64,000 bases of DNA, from NCBI GenBank assembly GCA_977006965.1, contig OZ345352.1, positions 4,278,001 to 4,342,000 on the forward strand. The letters run 5' to 3'. Each line of letters begins with the position of its first letter. The first letter of the stretch is position 1. The translations under genes and the position numbers were made by a program. This DNA is from Phymatolithon calcareum (Eukaryota; Rhodophyta; Florideophyceae; Hapalidiales). The notes under the pieces were generated by a model. That model saw only the letters and a list, made by a program, of their open reading frames with translations, made no database searches and was not told the origin of the DNA. Positions 29,130 through 41,033 of this stretch are shown here, piece by piece.

Positions 29130-30985
29130 GCGAAGGGCAAGGAGTTAGAAAAGCGTTTAAGTTGTGTGCATACCGCAATTGTAGACTGCACACATACGGA
29201 CAAGCCAACTCTTGAACGAGAATGCTTGGTTACTCTGTCGAAGATGGAGACGTGACTTCGTGGCGCCCGTTGTCTTACAAAACTGCTACGAAAGTGCTCT
29301 TATGTAGGGGCATCACATCTCGATATATATATCAGTGTCAATGCTGCGGGCAACACGTTTTTAGAGGCAAGTCGGGAACAGAGAGCTTTCACGTAATTAG
29401 GGTTGAGTCACGGTACCGCATGGATGCAATAGCTTAATGAAACTATTCGTAGATAACATATTCACAAGCTGGTGCTACCGAAGACAAGTGCGAGATTCGA
29501 TAGCTCGACGATAATTGCGTGCCCAGATATTCATCAGCCTCAATGACACTTCAAGCAACTCTCAGTGTAGTTGAAACTGGCATTGTTTGGCTCATCACAA
29601 TTCGGCCAACATTACCGGTATTGACCTCTGTGGGAAAACAGCTTCGTCTCCCTAGAAGGCATTTTACGGTGAGTCAATAGGAGAGTTGACAAGGAAAGAA
29701 CTTGGAAAGTATTGCTTCGAGATGGAATCAAACCTTGACTGGCGAACATTCATAGCCACAAGACTCACACTTACCTCCACTGCGGACATAAAACTACCGG
29801 ATGCTGACATCGGCCGACATTAAAAAAAGATGAAACCTGTCGTCCAACCTGTGACGACCAGCAAACAGAATTCCACCAATGTACCGTGGACTTTTGCGAA
29901 CTCATTGGACTTAGTTCGATGGCACACTTCACCATTTCACATCTCATTATTTGACTCTGATCAACTCAAGCTAGGCGACGCAGTGGGGGAGACTGCGACG
30001 TTTTTATGCGATGTCACCTTTCTGGCAAGTGACTGGCGGCGGCGAGGTATTATTCCGCTTTACTTTTTCATTGTGTGGCCACGAGTCTCCGGTCTCTTAT
30101 ATAAAAATCAATATAGTTCCCCCATTGGCCAGTCTAGGCTCATTCCGAGCATCAAATCTCGTTTGGCAGAGCTCCGTGGATAATCTCGCGAATGGGTCAA
30201 GCGCTCAGGATGTCAGTGACAGCCGGCTGGCTCTCAAGAAACAATTCCATAGGGCCCTAACTTGAGAGCACCTGTCAGTCTTTGGGGAAGTTCCAAGCTC
30301 TACTTCCCGTGTGTCCAAACATCGTCTTACATGAACTCAAGATAGGCAGACCAGTGTGCTCTATGGTGGAAAACAGAAGTATCGGCCGTGAGCAGCCAAT
30401 CGATTATTTTGGGCAAAATATTTAAGAGGTCCAAAATGGTACATCTTGCCTCATGCATGAGAAAAAGTAAAGTTTCGGAACATATTTTGCAGTAGTATGC
30501 ACTGAAATAACACCAGTAGTGGACACGAAAAATGGAACTAACAATCTGGCTTAATTTCGAAGTAGCAGTTCGCGAGAGTTAATTGTCTGTCGAACAATGA
30601 GGGTCTCCTGTCTCTACAACGATCTTCTTCAGCCTTCGTCTAGCGTCTGTAGACGCGTTGGTAACTTTTACCTCTGTTGGAACGAAATTCCCATGGCTCT
30701 ATATCCTATTGTTTCATTAACCTTTTCCAGTGCCGCGCTGCCCATTTTTGACTTGCACAACTGCTTTCGATGCACGGATCGTGAGTGCAGAGTATCTACG
30801 CATCGGCCTTAACCAAGTCTATTCTGGACCTGAAATATATGCTGGCAAAACTTTAATATAGAAGCTGATGGGATTACGAGGTCTGCGAATGGTGGCGTGA
30901 GTCGCTCTGTAACAAAGAAGCTGCACTGTCCACTTTTTCTTCAAGCAACTGCATTTTCTACATGAGGGGCAAGAAATCATTTGTA
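29130..30985. other. Sparse interval without a recognised gene
   Basis: Short frames at 29222-29437, 29830-30183 and 30597-30812 have no family features. GGAATCAAACC at 29724-29734 is a B-box-like element on the minus strand (GGTTTGATTCC), preceded there by GTGGCTATGAATG. It could be a worn tRNA-derived SINE. Confidence 0.35.
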
Positions 30986-31047
30986 AAGAAGAAGAGGAAA
31001 TTTTTATTATAGTGTTACCAATGCTTCTTCTGACGCTTAGGGCAACA
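30986..31047 (-). repeat. R repeat copy 6, inverted
   Basis: GAAGAAGAGGAAATTTTTAT and TGTTACCAATGC..CTGACGCTTAGGGCAAC match the reverse complement of the R core. Confidence 0.65.
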
Positions 31048-31227
31048 CTTCTGGGGAGACGCGAGAACTGAATCGGAACCCAAAAGCTCCATTTCGCTAA
31101 AAGTGGCATAGTCAGCAAAACTCCAAAACCTACCTCTGGTCTCACAGAAGAGATCACGAGAGGGAAAATCATATCGCTTCTTTTACCACGCAGAGTATAC
31201 CGTCTCTTGACGAGCGACGGTACGCAG

Positions 31228-31490
31228 ATGGGAGTTTGCGACGTGCCGAGTCGTTTCTGTGCCGAGGCGCCATGGGCGAGTTTAGCGATTTCCCGGGTCT
31301 GTCGTGCCGCGCGGCGATCCACGCGGGGGGTTACTGCCGTCCCCAGTTTTGTCTGCGCCGGAGCGCCTTGGGAGAGTTTAGCGAAATCCTGGGTCGTCCT
31401 TGCCGTGCATCTCTTTGGGACTTACTCTTGCTCGGCCTGCCCGCCGATCCGCGCCGGGGAGTTCGCGACATCCCAAGTCGTCATTTGTAA
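31228..31490. repeat. GC-rich minisatellite, 96-bp period
   Basis: About two and a half diverged units: GCCGAGGCGCCATGGGCGAG TTTAGCGAT at 31261 recurs as GCCGGAGCGCCTTGGGAGAG TTTAGCGAA at 31357, and a decayed third unit starts near 31450. The period is 32 codons. On the minus strand the units read REIAKLAHGASAQKRLGTSQ and QDFAKLSQGAPAQTKLGTAV, so an old repeat protein is possible. Base composition differs sharply from the AT-rich flanks. Confidence 0.7.
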
Positions 31491-32426
31491 TGAAGCGGAT
31501 TTAATTAGAAGGTAGCATGAGTCGCAGTTTAATAAGAAGGTACCATGTGTGTCATCTATTGGAAGGAGAATCCTTCCTAAGTAAATACTCCGATTAGAAT
31601 AGAAATTTTCTCAGTTGATTTAATCAGATCTGAAATATATCACGGTAATGTCTCGAGTGACATAACTCTCCTCTGCCGAATTCCATGAGAGCTTTATTGG
31701 ATATTGTTGAACATTCTTCAATCAATTTTGGATGATTGCTCTGGAAGCGACATAAAAACAAATCTTGCGCAATGTATTCTATTTCTACAGTCTTTCGGTG
31801 CCTGTTTGGTGTGCACGACCATCCTTCTCAAACGCTAGTTCCATGACACTTTGTTCTACTTTTAGATTCGTCTATAGCCGGATCTGCCTTGAAGGTGAGC
31901 TACCGTGTTCTATTCCTGACTACGGTCTAATGAGGGCGAAATGAATCGATGTTGAAAGGGACGTCCTGATCACAAAATTAGTAAAGGATGTGAAGAATAT
32001 TGGCTCAATCGTCAAACGAGCGAAAACTGAAACTGAAGAAGACAAGAGCCACTTCTCTAAATCCTGTGTTTATCACAAGTCAAGCTACTCGTGATGATCT
32101 CAGTTCGTATTCTATTCCGTTCTAGATTGTCATGTATAGTACGTGGACTTTATTGCAACGAGGATCTGGATGGGGCTCTGAGAACTATAGGTCTTTTCGG
32201 TTAGTTTCGACTTCTAGAGAGCCTTGGATGCCACGGACGGACGTCGATCGTTTACTTGTGTCTGGATCTGGAAAGCGACGGTTTTTCTTCCACGAAAATG
32301 CTGATCGTAAATTCGATTCTTCTAGAGGAGTGAAAGTGTAAGTTCTTGACTCTTGCTCGGCTTTATAGAGCGATTGTACTGATCAATGCCATCAATTGCT
32401 GCTGTCTTTCTTGCGGATGACGCTTT

Positions 32427-32612
32427 CTACTCCATCACGATTGATCTATCGAAAAACACGTCCGGGTCAAAGTCTTCAAAGGCTATCTGCACGTCGTGAT
32501 CGTCCACAATGTGTGCGTGAAGGAGGAGGAGTCCTTCCTCGGTTAAGGGTTCAACCAGTTGAATGGACCATGTGCAGTAATAATGCTTACAGATGAACTC
32601 CACAATAGCCAT
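32427..32612 (-). CDS. C2H2-type mini zinc-finger protein, member 2
   Basis: 61 codons from the ATG at 32612 (MAIVEFICKHYYC). C-x4-C-x20-H-x4-H holds exactly as in 28845-29084, with HIVDDH for HTVEEH and DVQIAFEDFD for NLEISLVEFE. Outside these positions the two differ at most residues. Shared spacing with a diverged sequence suggests selection on a protein fold, or descent from a common mobile element. It ends DRSIVME-stop. Function is unknown. Confidence 0.5.
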   Translation of the reverse strand: MAIVEFICKHYYCTWSIQLVEPLTEEGLLLLHAHIVDDHDVQIAFEDFDPDVFFDRSIVME

Positions 32613-33818
32613 GGTATAGGCACCTCCGCCCTGGCCTGGGAAGATCGAAAGGCGGGAGCACAGCGATCAAGCTCCTGCGTACAAGTGCAGATTGAACAGC
32701 AAGCGGTATGTCAATACTTGACTGAGTACCTGAATTCTCCAGGGCCTTGAAAATGTGATTTTTTTTCGAGTGTGACATACTAAACTAAGGGCAGTAAAGA
32801 GGTTTATGTACGGTGCTCACATTGCGAGATGATCTGGTGTTTCTGTCATTCCCACAGTTTAAAAGGAGTTGTTGCGTATCATTCAAAACAGCCTCTGCGG
32901 AATGTCGAGTCGTCATAATGAAATAGTTTGTGCCACTTCAATCAAGCAGGACTGACAGAGGGCTCCAATTGCCATCAAGGGGAAAACCAGGGAAGCGAGC
33001 CAGGGCAAGGAATGCGCCCAGAATAGAACACAAGTAACGTGAAACCACGATATAGATTTCGTGCCCTTCGCGACGGCATAGCCAAGAATCTTTGTCAAAA
33101 ATCAACGAACTTTGAGTCTTGATTGTGACTGGACATATCTTGTATTCTGTCAGAACGGCGATACGCCTCCAAAGTTTCCTCAGCTTTCCTGCCATTGGAA
33201 TAAACTCGTAGTGGAATAGAAGAGTACGCGGCCCGTCCAGCCAAGGTTATTACTTCGCGGCGAGCATTGCCCCATTTTTATTCAACACTACTATAGTCGA
33301 CTCCTCCAATTTTGGAAGGTGGTCTTGCGCCAACGCAAGGCTTAGTATCATTATTGGCCGCGTGATCAGTCATTCAGGGAATCAAATCATCTGTTTTTCG
33401 GTCGCACAGGAGAGCCACTGGATTGCACGGAAACGATGGAATCCACGTTACTTCTACCGGCTTTCAACTTACGTACTATCACTGATCTGGATGCTACTCA
33501 TTCAGGCAGGCTCACTGCTCTCAACGCAGATAAAAAACGCTATGCACTACTGAAATGTGGCGCACGGGCCGGCATCAGTGTGCATCGAGCGTTTATGCTC
33601 CGCAATCAAGGACAAATTCAGTCGGCACGGAATGTCGAATAGAAAGGACTGGCCGCAACCTCAAATCACAGCGTGCCACAGGACAGGGGAGTAATTTACT
33701 CCCTCGAGGTCCCGAAGGAGACCAGAGCTTGGTTTTTGTAGTCCACTGAATCATGTTACATGAACAAGAAAAGAAACTCTTCCATGGACAGAATCCAGCC
33801 AAAACTTATTGGCAATAA

Positions 33819-33883
33819 GAAAGTTGCCCCAAGCGTCAGCAATGCGTTGGTAGCTTTTAAATAAAATTCTACCTCTCCTCTTC
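33819..33883 (+). repeat. R repeat copy 7
   Basis: AAGTTGCCCCAAGCGTCAGC, AATGCGTTGGTAGCTTTTAA and ATAAAATTCTACC with a CTC/TTC tail. Confidence 0.75.
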
Positions 33884-33904
33884 AGTCGGCGCGGACTAGA
33901 TCTC

Positions 33905-33980
33905 AAACTGAGGTTTTTTTAAAGCCCCGCAGTCATACGAATATACGGGCAAGGCTTCATCAGGTGCTGCCTTCACTAGG
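33905..33980 (-). repeat. LINE-A 3'-end fragment, inverted
   Basis: The reverse complement reads GAAGCCTTGCCCGTATATTC and CTGCGGGGCTTTAAAAAAAC. This matches the LINE-A 3' end GAAGCCTTGCCCATATCTTC ... GGGGCTTTTAAAAAAAC near 46050-46095. Confidence 0.65.
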
Positions 33981-33984
33981 GCGG

Positions 33985-35185
33985 CTCTACTCTTATGTCT
34001 GGTATTCTATCTGAGCCACTAACATGTAGTCGGCAACTCTCTCATACTGAGGTGTCCGGCCAGATTCTGTACCGTTGCCCTTCCGCTCCATGAAGGCTGC
34101 GTATTTCTGCTCGAAACGATTTTGTAACTAGCTATCTCGCGAGATGAGGAAAGATACTTTCCGTGCAAATTGTTGCTGAGAAATCACTATTGAAGACGAA
34201 TATCTGCCGTGTCCCATTCATCGTAAATGCAACCAATAGTTCGGACTTTCCCGACACAGATATATCATATGCCTCACTGCCGTGAGACCTGCCAACTCAA
34301 ACATGTGCATCATACCGGTGCGATGCAGTGCTACATGCCCAGGGCGCCGCGAGGAAAAGGGACCAGCTTCATGTTCCAAACATACTAGCTAAAATGTAGA
34401 ATCGACGCACAGCTTGTTCGCGAGATGCAGTTCGACAGTGACATTGATGGGAACTATGACACTGAACACCCACAAGTAGCACGTCTAATATTATTCTGGA
34501 TCGATTACTGGAATGAAAGGTGAACTACACGGCTCACGTTGTTCAGCTGGTACGGAGATAAGGTCGTTCAGATTGCGGGGAGGATCCTCGGCTCAGAAAA
34601 ACGAGGAAGGTAGGAGGATGAGTTGCGCGATCGAACAGTGCCAAATGCGAGTTTATGTGCCCGTGTCGGGAGTATGGAATAGATATGTAATGCTTTATTT
34701 TAAAAGCTACAAAAACCTCAATTTGAGTAACAGGGCAGCTTTTCACTGTCTTCCGTGTTGGTAACACGTCAGGGTATAGAAGAAGACATTCGATTCCACC
34801 GCTCAGTCAAGATCGTGTATTCCATTTCGTACAGTGGACTCGATGTGTGTGCTAATGAAGGAGGGGTTTCAAACTTGCTGCAGTGGAGGTCAGAACTAAA
34901 CAGGTCACACGGGCGTTGACGTGTCCTCGAAAAGAACCGGTGGACCCTAGTTTTACAGCAGAACAATCAGTCCCGTGTGACAAAGAGTGGAGTTTCCTTC
35001 TGCACGCGTGCATGCGGCCCTTGAAGTCAATGGCTAAAATCAACAATTATTGCAAAACCATTGGGAGTGGGACCATGAAAACACTGAGTGCACTCATTTC
35101 CTTGTGGTCGTTGCGTAATTATTTCTTGCTTAGTAATTTTCTTGATCTTAGACTGTTGTAATAGTCCTGGGAGTTTGTGCGTTGT
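33985..35185. other. Sparse interval without a recognised gene
   Basis: Only short unrelated frames on both strands, the longest about 90 codons at 34883-35161. No repeats shared with the rest of the window were noticed. Confidence 0.35.
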
Positions 35186-35188
35186 ACA

Positions 35189-35246
35189 AGAAGAAGAAGT
35201 GGGATTTTTTATTTAAAAGCTACCATTGCATCTGCAGACGCTTGTG
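35189..35246 (-). repeat. R repeat copy 8, inverted
   Basis: AGAAGAAGAAGTGGGATTTT, TATTTAAAAGCTACCATTGC and ATCTGCAGACGCTTG. Confidence 0.7.
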
Positions 35247-35593
35247 CGTTGTACACGTTGATGTCCTTATGTGGTTCCTTCTTCAGGCAGCCAGCTGATT
35301 CGACAGAATGGATCAGCGATTATACCAATTCTATTTCCACTTTCCGGATTAATGCGCAGTCAAAGCGCTGGAATACTCTCATTAAGTTCTTTAGCGGCAA
35401 ATTCTGACTGTAACGGATCGAAATTACCAGTGGTTAACTAAATCGCCTTATCCAACGCTGTCACCTTCTAGGACAGAATATGCAATCTGATCTGCAGCTT
35501 AGATCCCAAGCTCAGGAAAGTTGGCAACTTTCTTAGCATTCTACTAGACTCGAAACTTCGGTTGCCTTTACGAAAATTACAGTCTAGAAACTG

Positions 35594-35664
35594 CAAAGTT
35601 GCCCCAAGAGTCTGCTGATGCGTTGCTAACTTTTAAAATAAAATCTCCATTTCTTCTTCATTAT
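35594..35664 (+). repeat. R repeat copy 9
   Basis: GCAAAGTTGCCCCAAGAGTC, TGCTGATGCGTTGCTAACTT and TTAAAATAAAATCTCC with a TTCTTCTTC tail. Confidence 0.75.
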
Positions 35665-36303
35665 CAGACTTACTTAGTATTTCGTCAATGCCTCGGGCCG
35701 CGTCGTTCTTCTCTATAGTGGTCCATGTATGCTTTCTCAGGATCTTGACTCAACAGCTCCCCTATTTCTGAAGCGGCCAAATATCTCCTCCTCGTTCAGG
35801 TAGTACAAAATTGCCGTAACTTTACACCACGCTCTCTCCTACTTCCGGCAATTTGCTTCCCTAAGGCTAGAGTAAGCCTCGCCCTCCTCTCGCTACCCTG
35901 CTCGCTAACGCATGCCCTTGGCCTTGATTGCCAGGCATGCTCTGCGCACGAGTAACTAGACTCATTTTGCAACGAGAGCATCGACGGCGGTCCGCCGATG
36001 GTCGCGTACTATTTTACGAAATGACGTTCCATGATGTAATAGGGGAATACTATTCACAGCTCTGTGTGCATGCAACAGTTACTGCAATAATGAGTGACAC
36101 CACGATAGGTTATTTTTATGGCAATCACAAGAAAACGATGTACATCACAAGTACTATTCTACAAGAAGACCTTGAAACTAAGTTGTCGGTTTCGGCATTC
36201 TCTTCCTCATACACGTCGTGTGCGTTGTTCAACTCCTTGGGACGTTCGGAATGGGACGATTGATAGCTTGACTCACTATTTTTTCATTCCAAAAACGCTC
36301 GTT

Positions 36304-38277
36304 TTACTTCAGGAATACCAGGGCTTCGAAAAGCTGCGGAGAAATCAAACGCCTCTGAACGGTCAGGACGTGCTTCGCCATGCTCCAAATACGCTCAACT
36401 TCAGCGACAGAGCCGAGAATAAAATAGCAGTTCACGTATTTTTGCGTGGCTGCTTCCTTTTTCCGACGTTTCGCAAGCGTCTCCAACATCGAAGACTTTG
36501 ATATCCCGTTAGTGCTCTCTCGAATGCTTTGAGACGGCAACGACGAAGGTACACGCAAGTCAGCTACACTAGATTTCTCAGTAGCTGTCAAGCTCTCGCT
36601 ACAGCCCTTTTGTATCTTGACCACCGCTGATGAAAGTACTTGGTTAGGCACACTTCTAGCGTCTACAGCGATATACTTCGTATCCATCCGACATTGGAAG
36701 AGTGCAGCACCAGGTTTCGTCCGGTCTTCACAAACTGGGTCGCTCCGACAGGCTGCCGCGTGTGACCACGCGTTTGCAACGAACGCCTTATAACGTCTAT
36801 CTCACCCATCATTCGCACGTACTTCTGTACTTTGTGGGCGAAGCGCGTACCACGATCGACCGTCAAGGTGCTTTCAGGAGCACTGCGGGCATCGATAAGT
36901 TCGTCACGTATTTTCACAAAACGACGTAGTGTGCGATACTTCCCTGACAACCGAGTGCGGTTGTACAGGTCGGTACTCAGTTATGTTTCGTAGCAACGCA
37001 GCATTCTTGAGCTGCTTAGCGTCTTTCATAGTATCTTGAATCGATTCGATTGTAGTGCTCAGGATTTCGTGCGATGAGACCATGGCCTTTACTTCGAGAT
37101 TCAATAGATGACTAGTACATCCCACGAATGGCATCTCGCATATATGTGTGACCTTCAAGATGAGGATCACACACCAATCACTAAACTCAAGCCCGTAAAA
37201 CGCAAAGAACGAGTTGAAGAACTCAATATGCGTCTCAGCGTTGAACGAAGCGGTTTCATCGTTCCAATCATCATCCGGACGTTCATCACTTGACAACTTG
37301 CCCATTGGAGACAGCACCAACAGCGCCAATCATGGTTGATAGTGAGTAGCAGACATTCCATTCGATCTCGTCGGTACTGGCGTTGTATATGAAGCGATAG
37401 CTGCAACATAGTGAGTTTCTGAGCAAGACCACCAGTCATAAAGCAAAGAACCACGCGTATGTTCCATTTCTTCACCGATAGGCTTCTCAACCAAGACAAC
37501 GAGGGCGAATATGACAGAAATTACGGTTTTATGACCGAAAACGACGTTGAAACTGGGCAATCCTCTGTAGTTTTCGTCTTCCACGGTAGAAACAGGAGCA
37601 CTTTTGACAGGAATTACCCGAATGTACCGATACATGGCCATGTCGTACTCTGGAAGCGCGTTCCATGCGAAGTGTTCGAGAATAGTACCACCGCGCTGTA
37701 CAGAATCATCCTTGGCTCGATTGTACAACTGAAGGACGGTACTATCTTGCGTGGAAGAGTCTTGTCCGCGAGCATAACAGCTCTTGGGATGGGCGTACGG
37801 GTTTCTCCATCCTTTGTTCTCCAAAAACGCGATAGCAGACTTTGGACAGCCGCTACGGGTGCATTGAGACTTGAGGTAGACTTTCTAGGACAGCGTTTTG
37901 CGTCCAATAAATGTCATAAATTTCTGTACGACGTCTTTTTGGCGTGGTTTCGTGTTTGTAGACGTGGTAGAGGAGCAGCGTAAACGACGTGACTTCGGTG
38001 AGATGCGATGAGGCTATATATCAATACTCTTTCTGTTTGTAACGTACTTGAACTAGCATCTGTAATGACTTTGTTCAATACATGCGCTGTTTGGAACGTT
38101 GTTGAACGTTAGACAGCATCGTAGTACATTTTTATAAATCGCTCTGTAATCTGGATTAGATGCTAACATAGGCAACGTAGTGTGCTGAAATTAGAAGTTA
38201 TTCTTTGTTCTGCAATAGAGTATTCCAATTAAATATTGCAATAAACGGGAATTGAAATTAACTATGACCTAAGTCTG
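36304..38277 (-). pseudogene. hAT-family transposase and 5' end of its transposon
   Basis: On the minus strand the element starts at 38277 (CAGACTTAGGTCATAGTTAA). A BED-like finger (CTRSGCPKSAIAFLENKGWR, about 37860-37790) follows. The core contains KVTHICEMPFVGCTSHLLNL and EVKAMVSSHEILSTTIESIQ. The end holds the dimerisation region GSVAEVERIWSMAKHVLTVQ and RRLISPQLFEALVFLK (36440-36304). An in-frame TGA near 37330 and frameshifts near 36950 and 36690 inactivate it. The left terminus was not found. hAT transposases cut and paste with 8-bp duplications. The fragment at 15168-15620 is the same family. Confidence 0.85.
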
Positions 38278-38289
38278 ACGGCGGATCGC

Positions 38290-39240
38290 TTGAGTCCCTC
38301 GCTAAAATGGATGGGTAGAATAGTCGTCATAGACCAGCAGACATTCTCATTACCCTACACATCCTCTTAGACGCTTTGCTCGCTCGTTCGCTCACAGGCG
38401 CAATGCAGTCTATTCATGAACTCTTCTTTCTCTATTGAAGAAAACATGAGTGTCTCATTTTTCAGAAACGTAGGTACTTCTAGTAGTTTGTTGCGGCATA
38501 ATTCCTCTGCAGTCTTGGTGACCACTTGCGCAATAAATTTGTGTCTGGAGACAGAATGTCGCAAAAACGTAATCAAGGAACATGTTTGGTCGAGAATACA
38601 CGAGAAGGTGATCTGGAAGTTGGAGCAGTATCTCTGATTTACATAACATTATCTTAGGAAACGTTCATTGTAATTACCGCGACTTGTTGGAGTCGATTCT
38701 AACAGGCGGAGAAACGCGCAATGGGCAGACCGGTAAATTCGCAGTGACCGGAACCGAACATGTAAGGTCACTGAGCACTTCTCCCAGAGAATCGGCGCCT
38801 CAGAAATAGTATAAATACAATCTGCGACTGGCGTTGATCCCAGTCTGGGCACGTAGGAAGTAGCAAGAGCATTCAACCTCATCAACTATGCTACTGTATC
38901 CTTCGCGTTAATAGTGCGTCGTTAAGTGTGATACAGAGACACTCTAGAGGGCACCCCGCTCTGTAAAGTCGTCTCTGCGGGTTCGTTTATTAGGAAATGT
39001 GTGCCTGTGGAGACGGTGAGTTTCTCCACTATTGTGTTGTGATGGATTTTGTGTTGGGTGTGTGTTGAGTGTTCTCTCCCCGCTCGCTATGTTACGTGAA
39101 CCAGGCGCGCTACTTGTACTAAAATCTCACGGAAGTGCACAAAGATGATTGGCTTACCTGCAGTGAATATAACTCGCTGAGGTGCGCATCATAATGACCA
39201 CCCAAAAGTATTAGACCCACCTACCTTAAGGGAGCGACAG
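38290..39240. other. Interval without a recognised gene
   Basis: Short frames only (up to 78 codons at 38649-38885, minus). No family features. Confidence 0.35.
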
Positions 39241-39321
39241 GATAGTTGGCGTTTCCAACAGCGCGTCCGCGCGCGAAGACGTTCACGCGGAACGGTCAAG
39301 GTGGAGCATTAGGATTCTGGT

Positions 39322-39903
39322 GTGATACAAGGATTAGGACAGGTGTCCGTCAATTCGAATTATTGTCTTATGACAGAAACTTTGATAACTGTCGCCACGT
39401 GTCAAAAGTGTCCAAAAAACATTTGGAAAACTAAGCGTTTGCAGGAAAAATACTTGGCATTCGCGGGAGATCAATCAGAATGGATATTTCAAGTGCTTCC
39501 AAATGATCTCGCGGTCGAACAGGATACAGCGCACCCAACCGACTACCATTACCTTGAACATCCCAACCCGCGTTACGTGCTTCCGTCGTTGGCTCCCTTG
39601 CGCGCAGTGCGGCGCCCACTAAGTTGAAATCCTTTGCGCGCGTTTTGGAAAACCAAGCAAGCAGAACAGAAAAGCGTCCGACCCGCGTTTACGCGGCGGG
39701 ACGTCGCGCTGAAAGAGGCCCGTCGTACGACGGACAAGAGTTGGGAGAAGTGTGTCATAATAGATAACGCAGGAGGCCGGAATTTCGCTCACGCTGTGTA
39801 TCGCAACCGCCATGTACGCTATTCATCTAGGCTGGTGGGTCCTCCGCTTGCACCGTGGTTTGGAGAAACCGTATGCGTAAGAGTTGTCTGCGATCGACAC
39901 TGA
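39322..39903 (+). pseudogene. Unidentified protein remnant in two frames
   Basis: A 101-codon frame (39322-39627) with NSNYCLMTETLITVATCQKC is followed by an 89-codon frame (39634-39903). They touch with a one-base shift, as if one gene were frameshifted near 39630. CQKCPKNIW suggests a small zinc-binding site. Further decayed frames may extend to about 40900. The family is not recognised. A transposon ORF is the likely origin given the surroundings. Confidence 0.3.
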
Positions 39904-41033
39904 TACTCAGAGAAGCTTCCGACGTGCCGTTCATAAGTGGGGTAAGGATCGTCCTGGAGTAAAGTTGACCTGCGAAATTGCATATCGATGGGGTTTAACT
40001 GAAGCAGTGGTGTTCTAAGACGAGTTCAAGCGAACCACGGAACATTGTTCGCCTGAGATTGTGGAGATCGCCAAAATCTTCTGCAATCACCTTGAACATG
40101 AGAAAGGACTCCCGATTCCGAATAATTTCCGCTACGCCGAGCTCGAACTATTGTTCTATTATCCACCATGTGTCGTAAAAATGGTTCTTCATCTTATAGT
40201 ACATGTTATAACTCCAATTTGTGAAGGGAAGTGAGGTATAACTATTTCGCAAGGGCAAAAACCAAATTGAAGTCACTCGAAATACGCCATTGCAACAGCA
40301 ACTTGACAAGTACAATAAACGGTACACAGAGAGGTCGACAAGAATGATTTTAATAGAATTTTGAGGATGGAGGTCGAAGTCCCGGTCGGCAAGCATGCCT
40401 TAGCCGCATATACAGGGCATTCTTGAAGTAAATATTGGATTCGAATGCATGTGACACGTCACAGTGAATGCTATTTTTCGTTTGGAAATGAGGTAGTGGC
40501 ATGAGACGTTGGACATAGTGCTCAATTGAGGACCATTCGCTCCGTAAAGGATTTGGCTGAATAGATGGACTAAGAACTGCCGACGTAGAGCGAAGCGGCG
40601 AGAGGGGGTTCAACGGTAAGCATAGATTGCAGTGTGAACAATTATCGCGGTATTATGGTGATCCATCTGCTCGCGTCGAATTATGTACGGCATCTAGTCT
40701 GCGTTGATGGGAACAAGAAGCCTCTGTGTACATCAGTATTGAGAGGAATCCGATGAAACTGTGCGCAACGGCTGTTAACTGTTGCGTCGGGCATGGGAAT
40801 AACATGGAATAGATTTTTGTTCGTCATTTGGTTTGTATCAGATACAAGAACAAGGTTGAAAAGAAGCGAAAGCACAACAGTACCTCTAGCATAAGACACT
40901 GACCGGACAGATCGGGCCCGGAACAAAGTTTCGGTCGAGCGAGCACTTCATCCCGCGCCAAACCCCACTCGCGAGGCTATGCGCCTTGGGAGGGCAGGAT
41001 CTTGGCGTCAAACCGCGATCCCAATGAAGGAGA

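Noticed and set aside
30819-31322. 167-codon minus-strand frame as a gene
   Set aside because: It begins inside the minisatellite without an ATG and runs through an R repeat. No family features.
35665-35680. CAGACTTACTTAGTA as the left terminus of the hAT element
   Set aside because: Only the first 8 bases match CAGACTTAGGTCATA, and the flanks do not form an 8-bp duplication with those at 38277.
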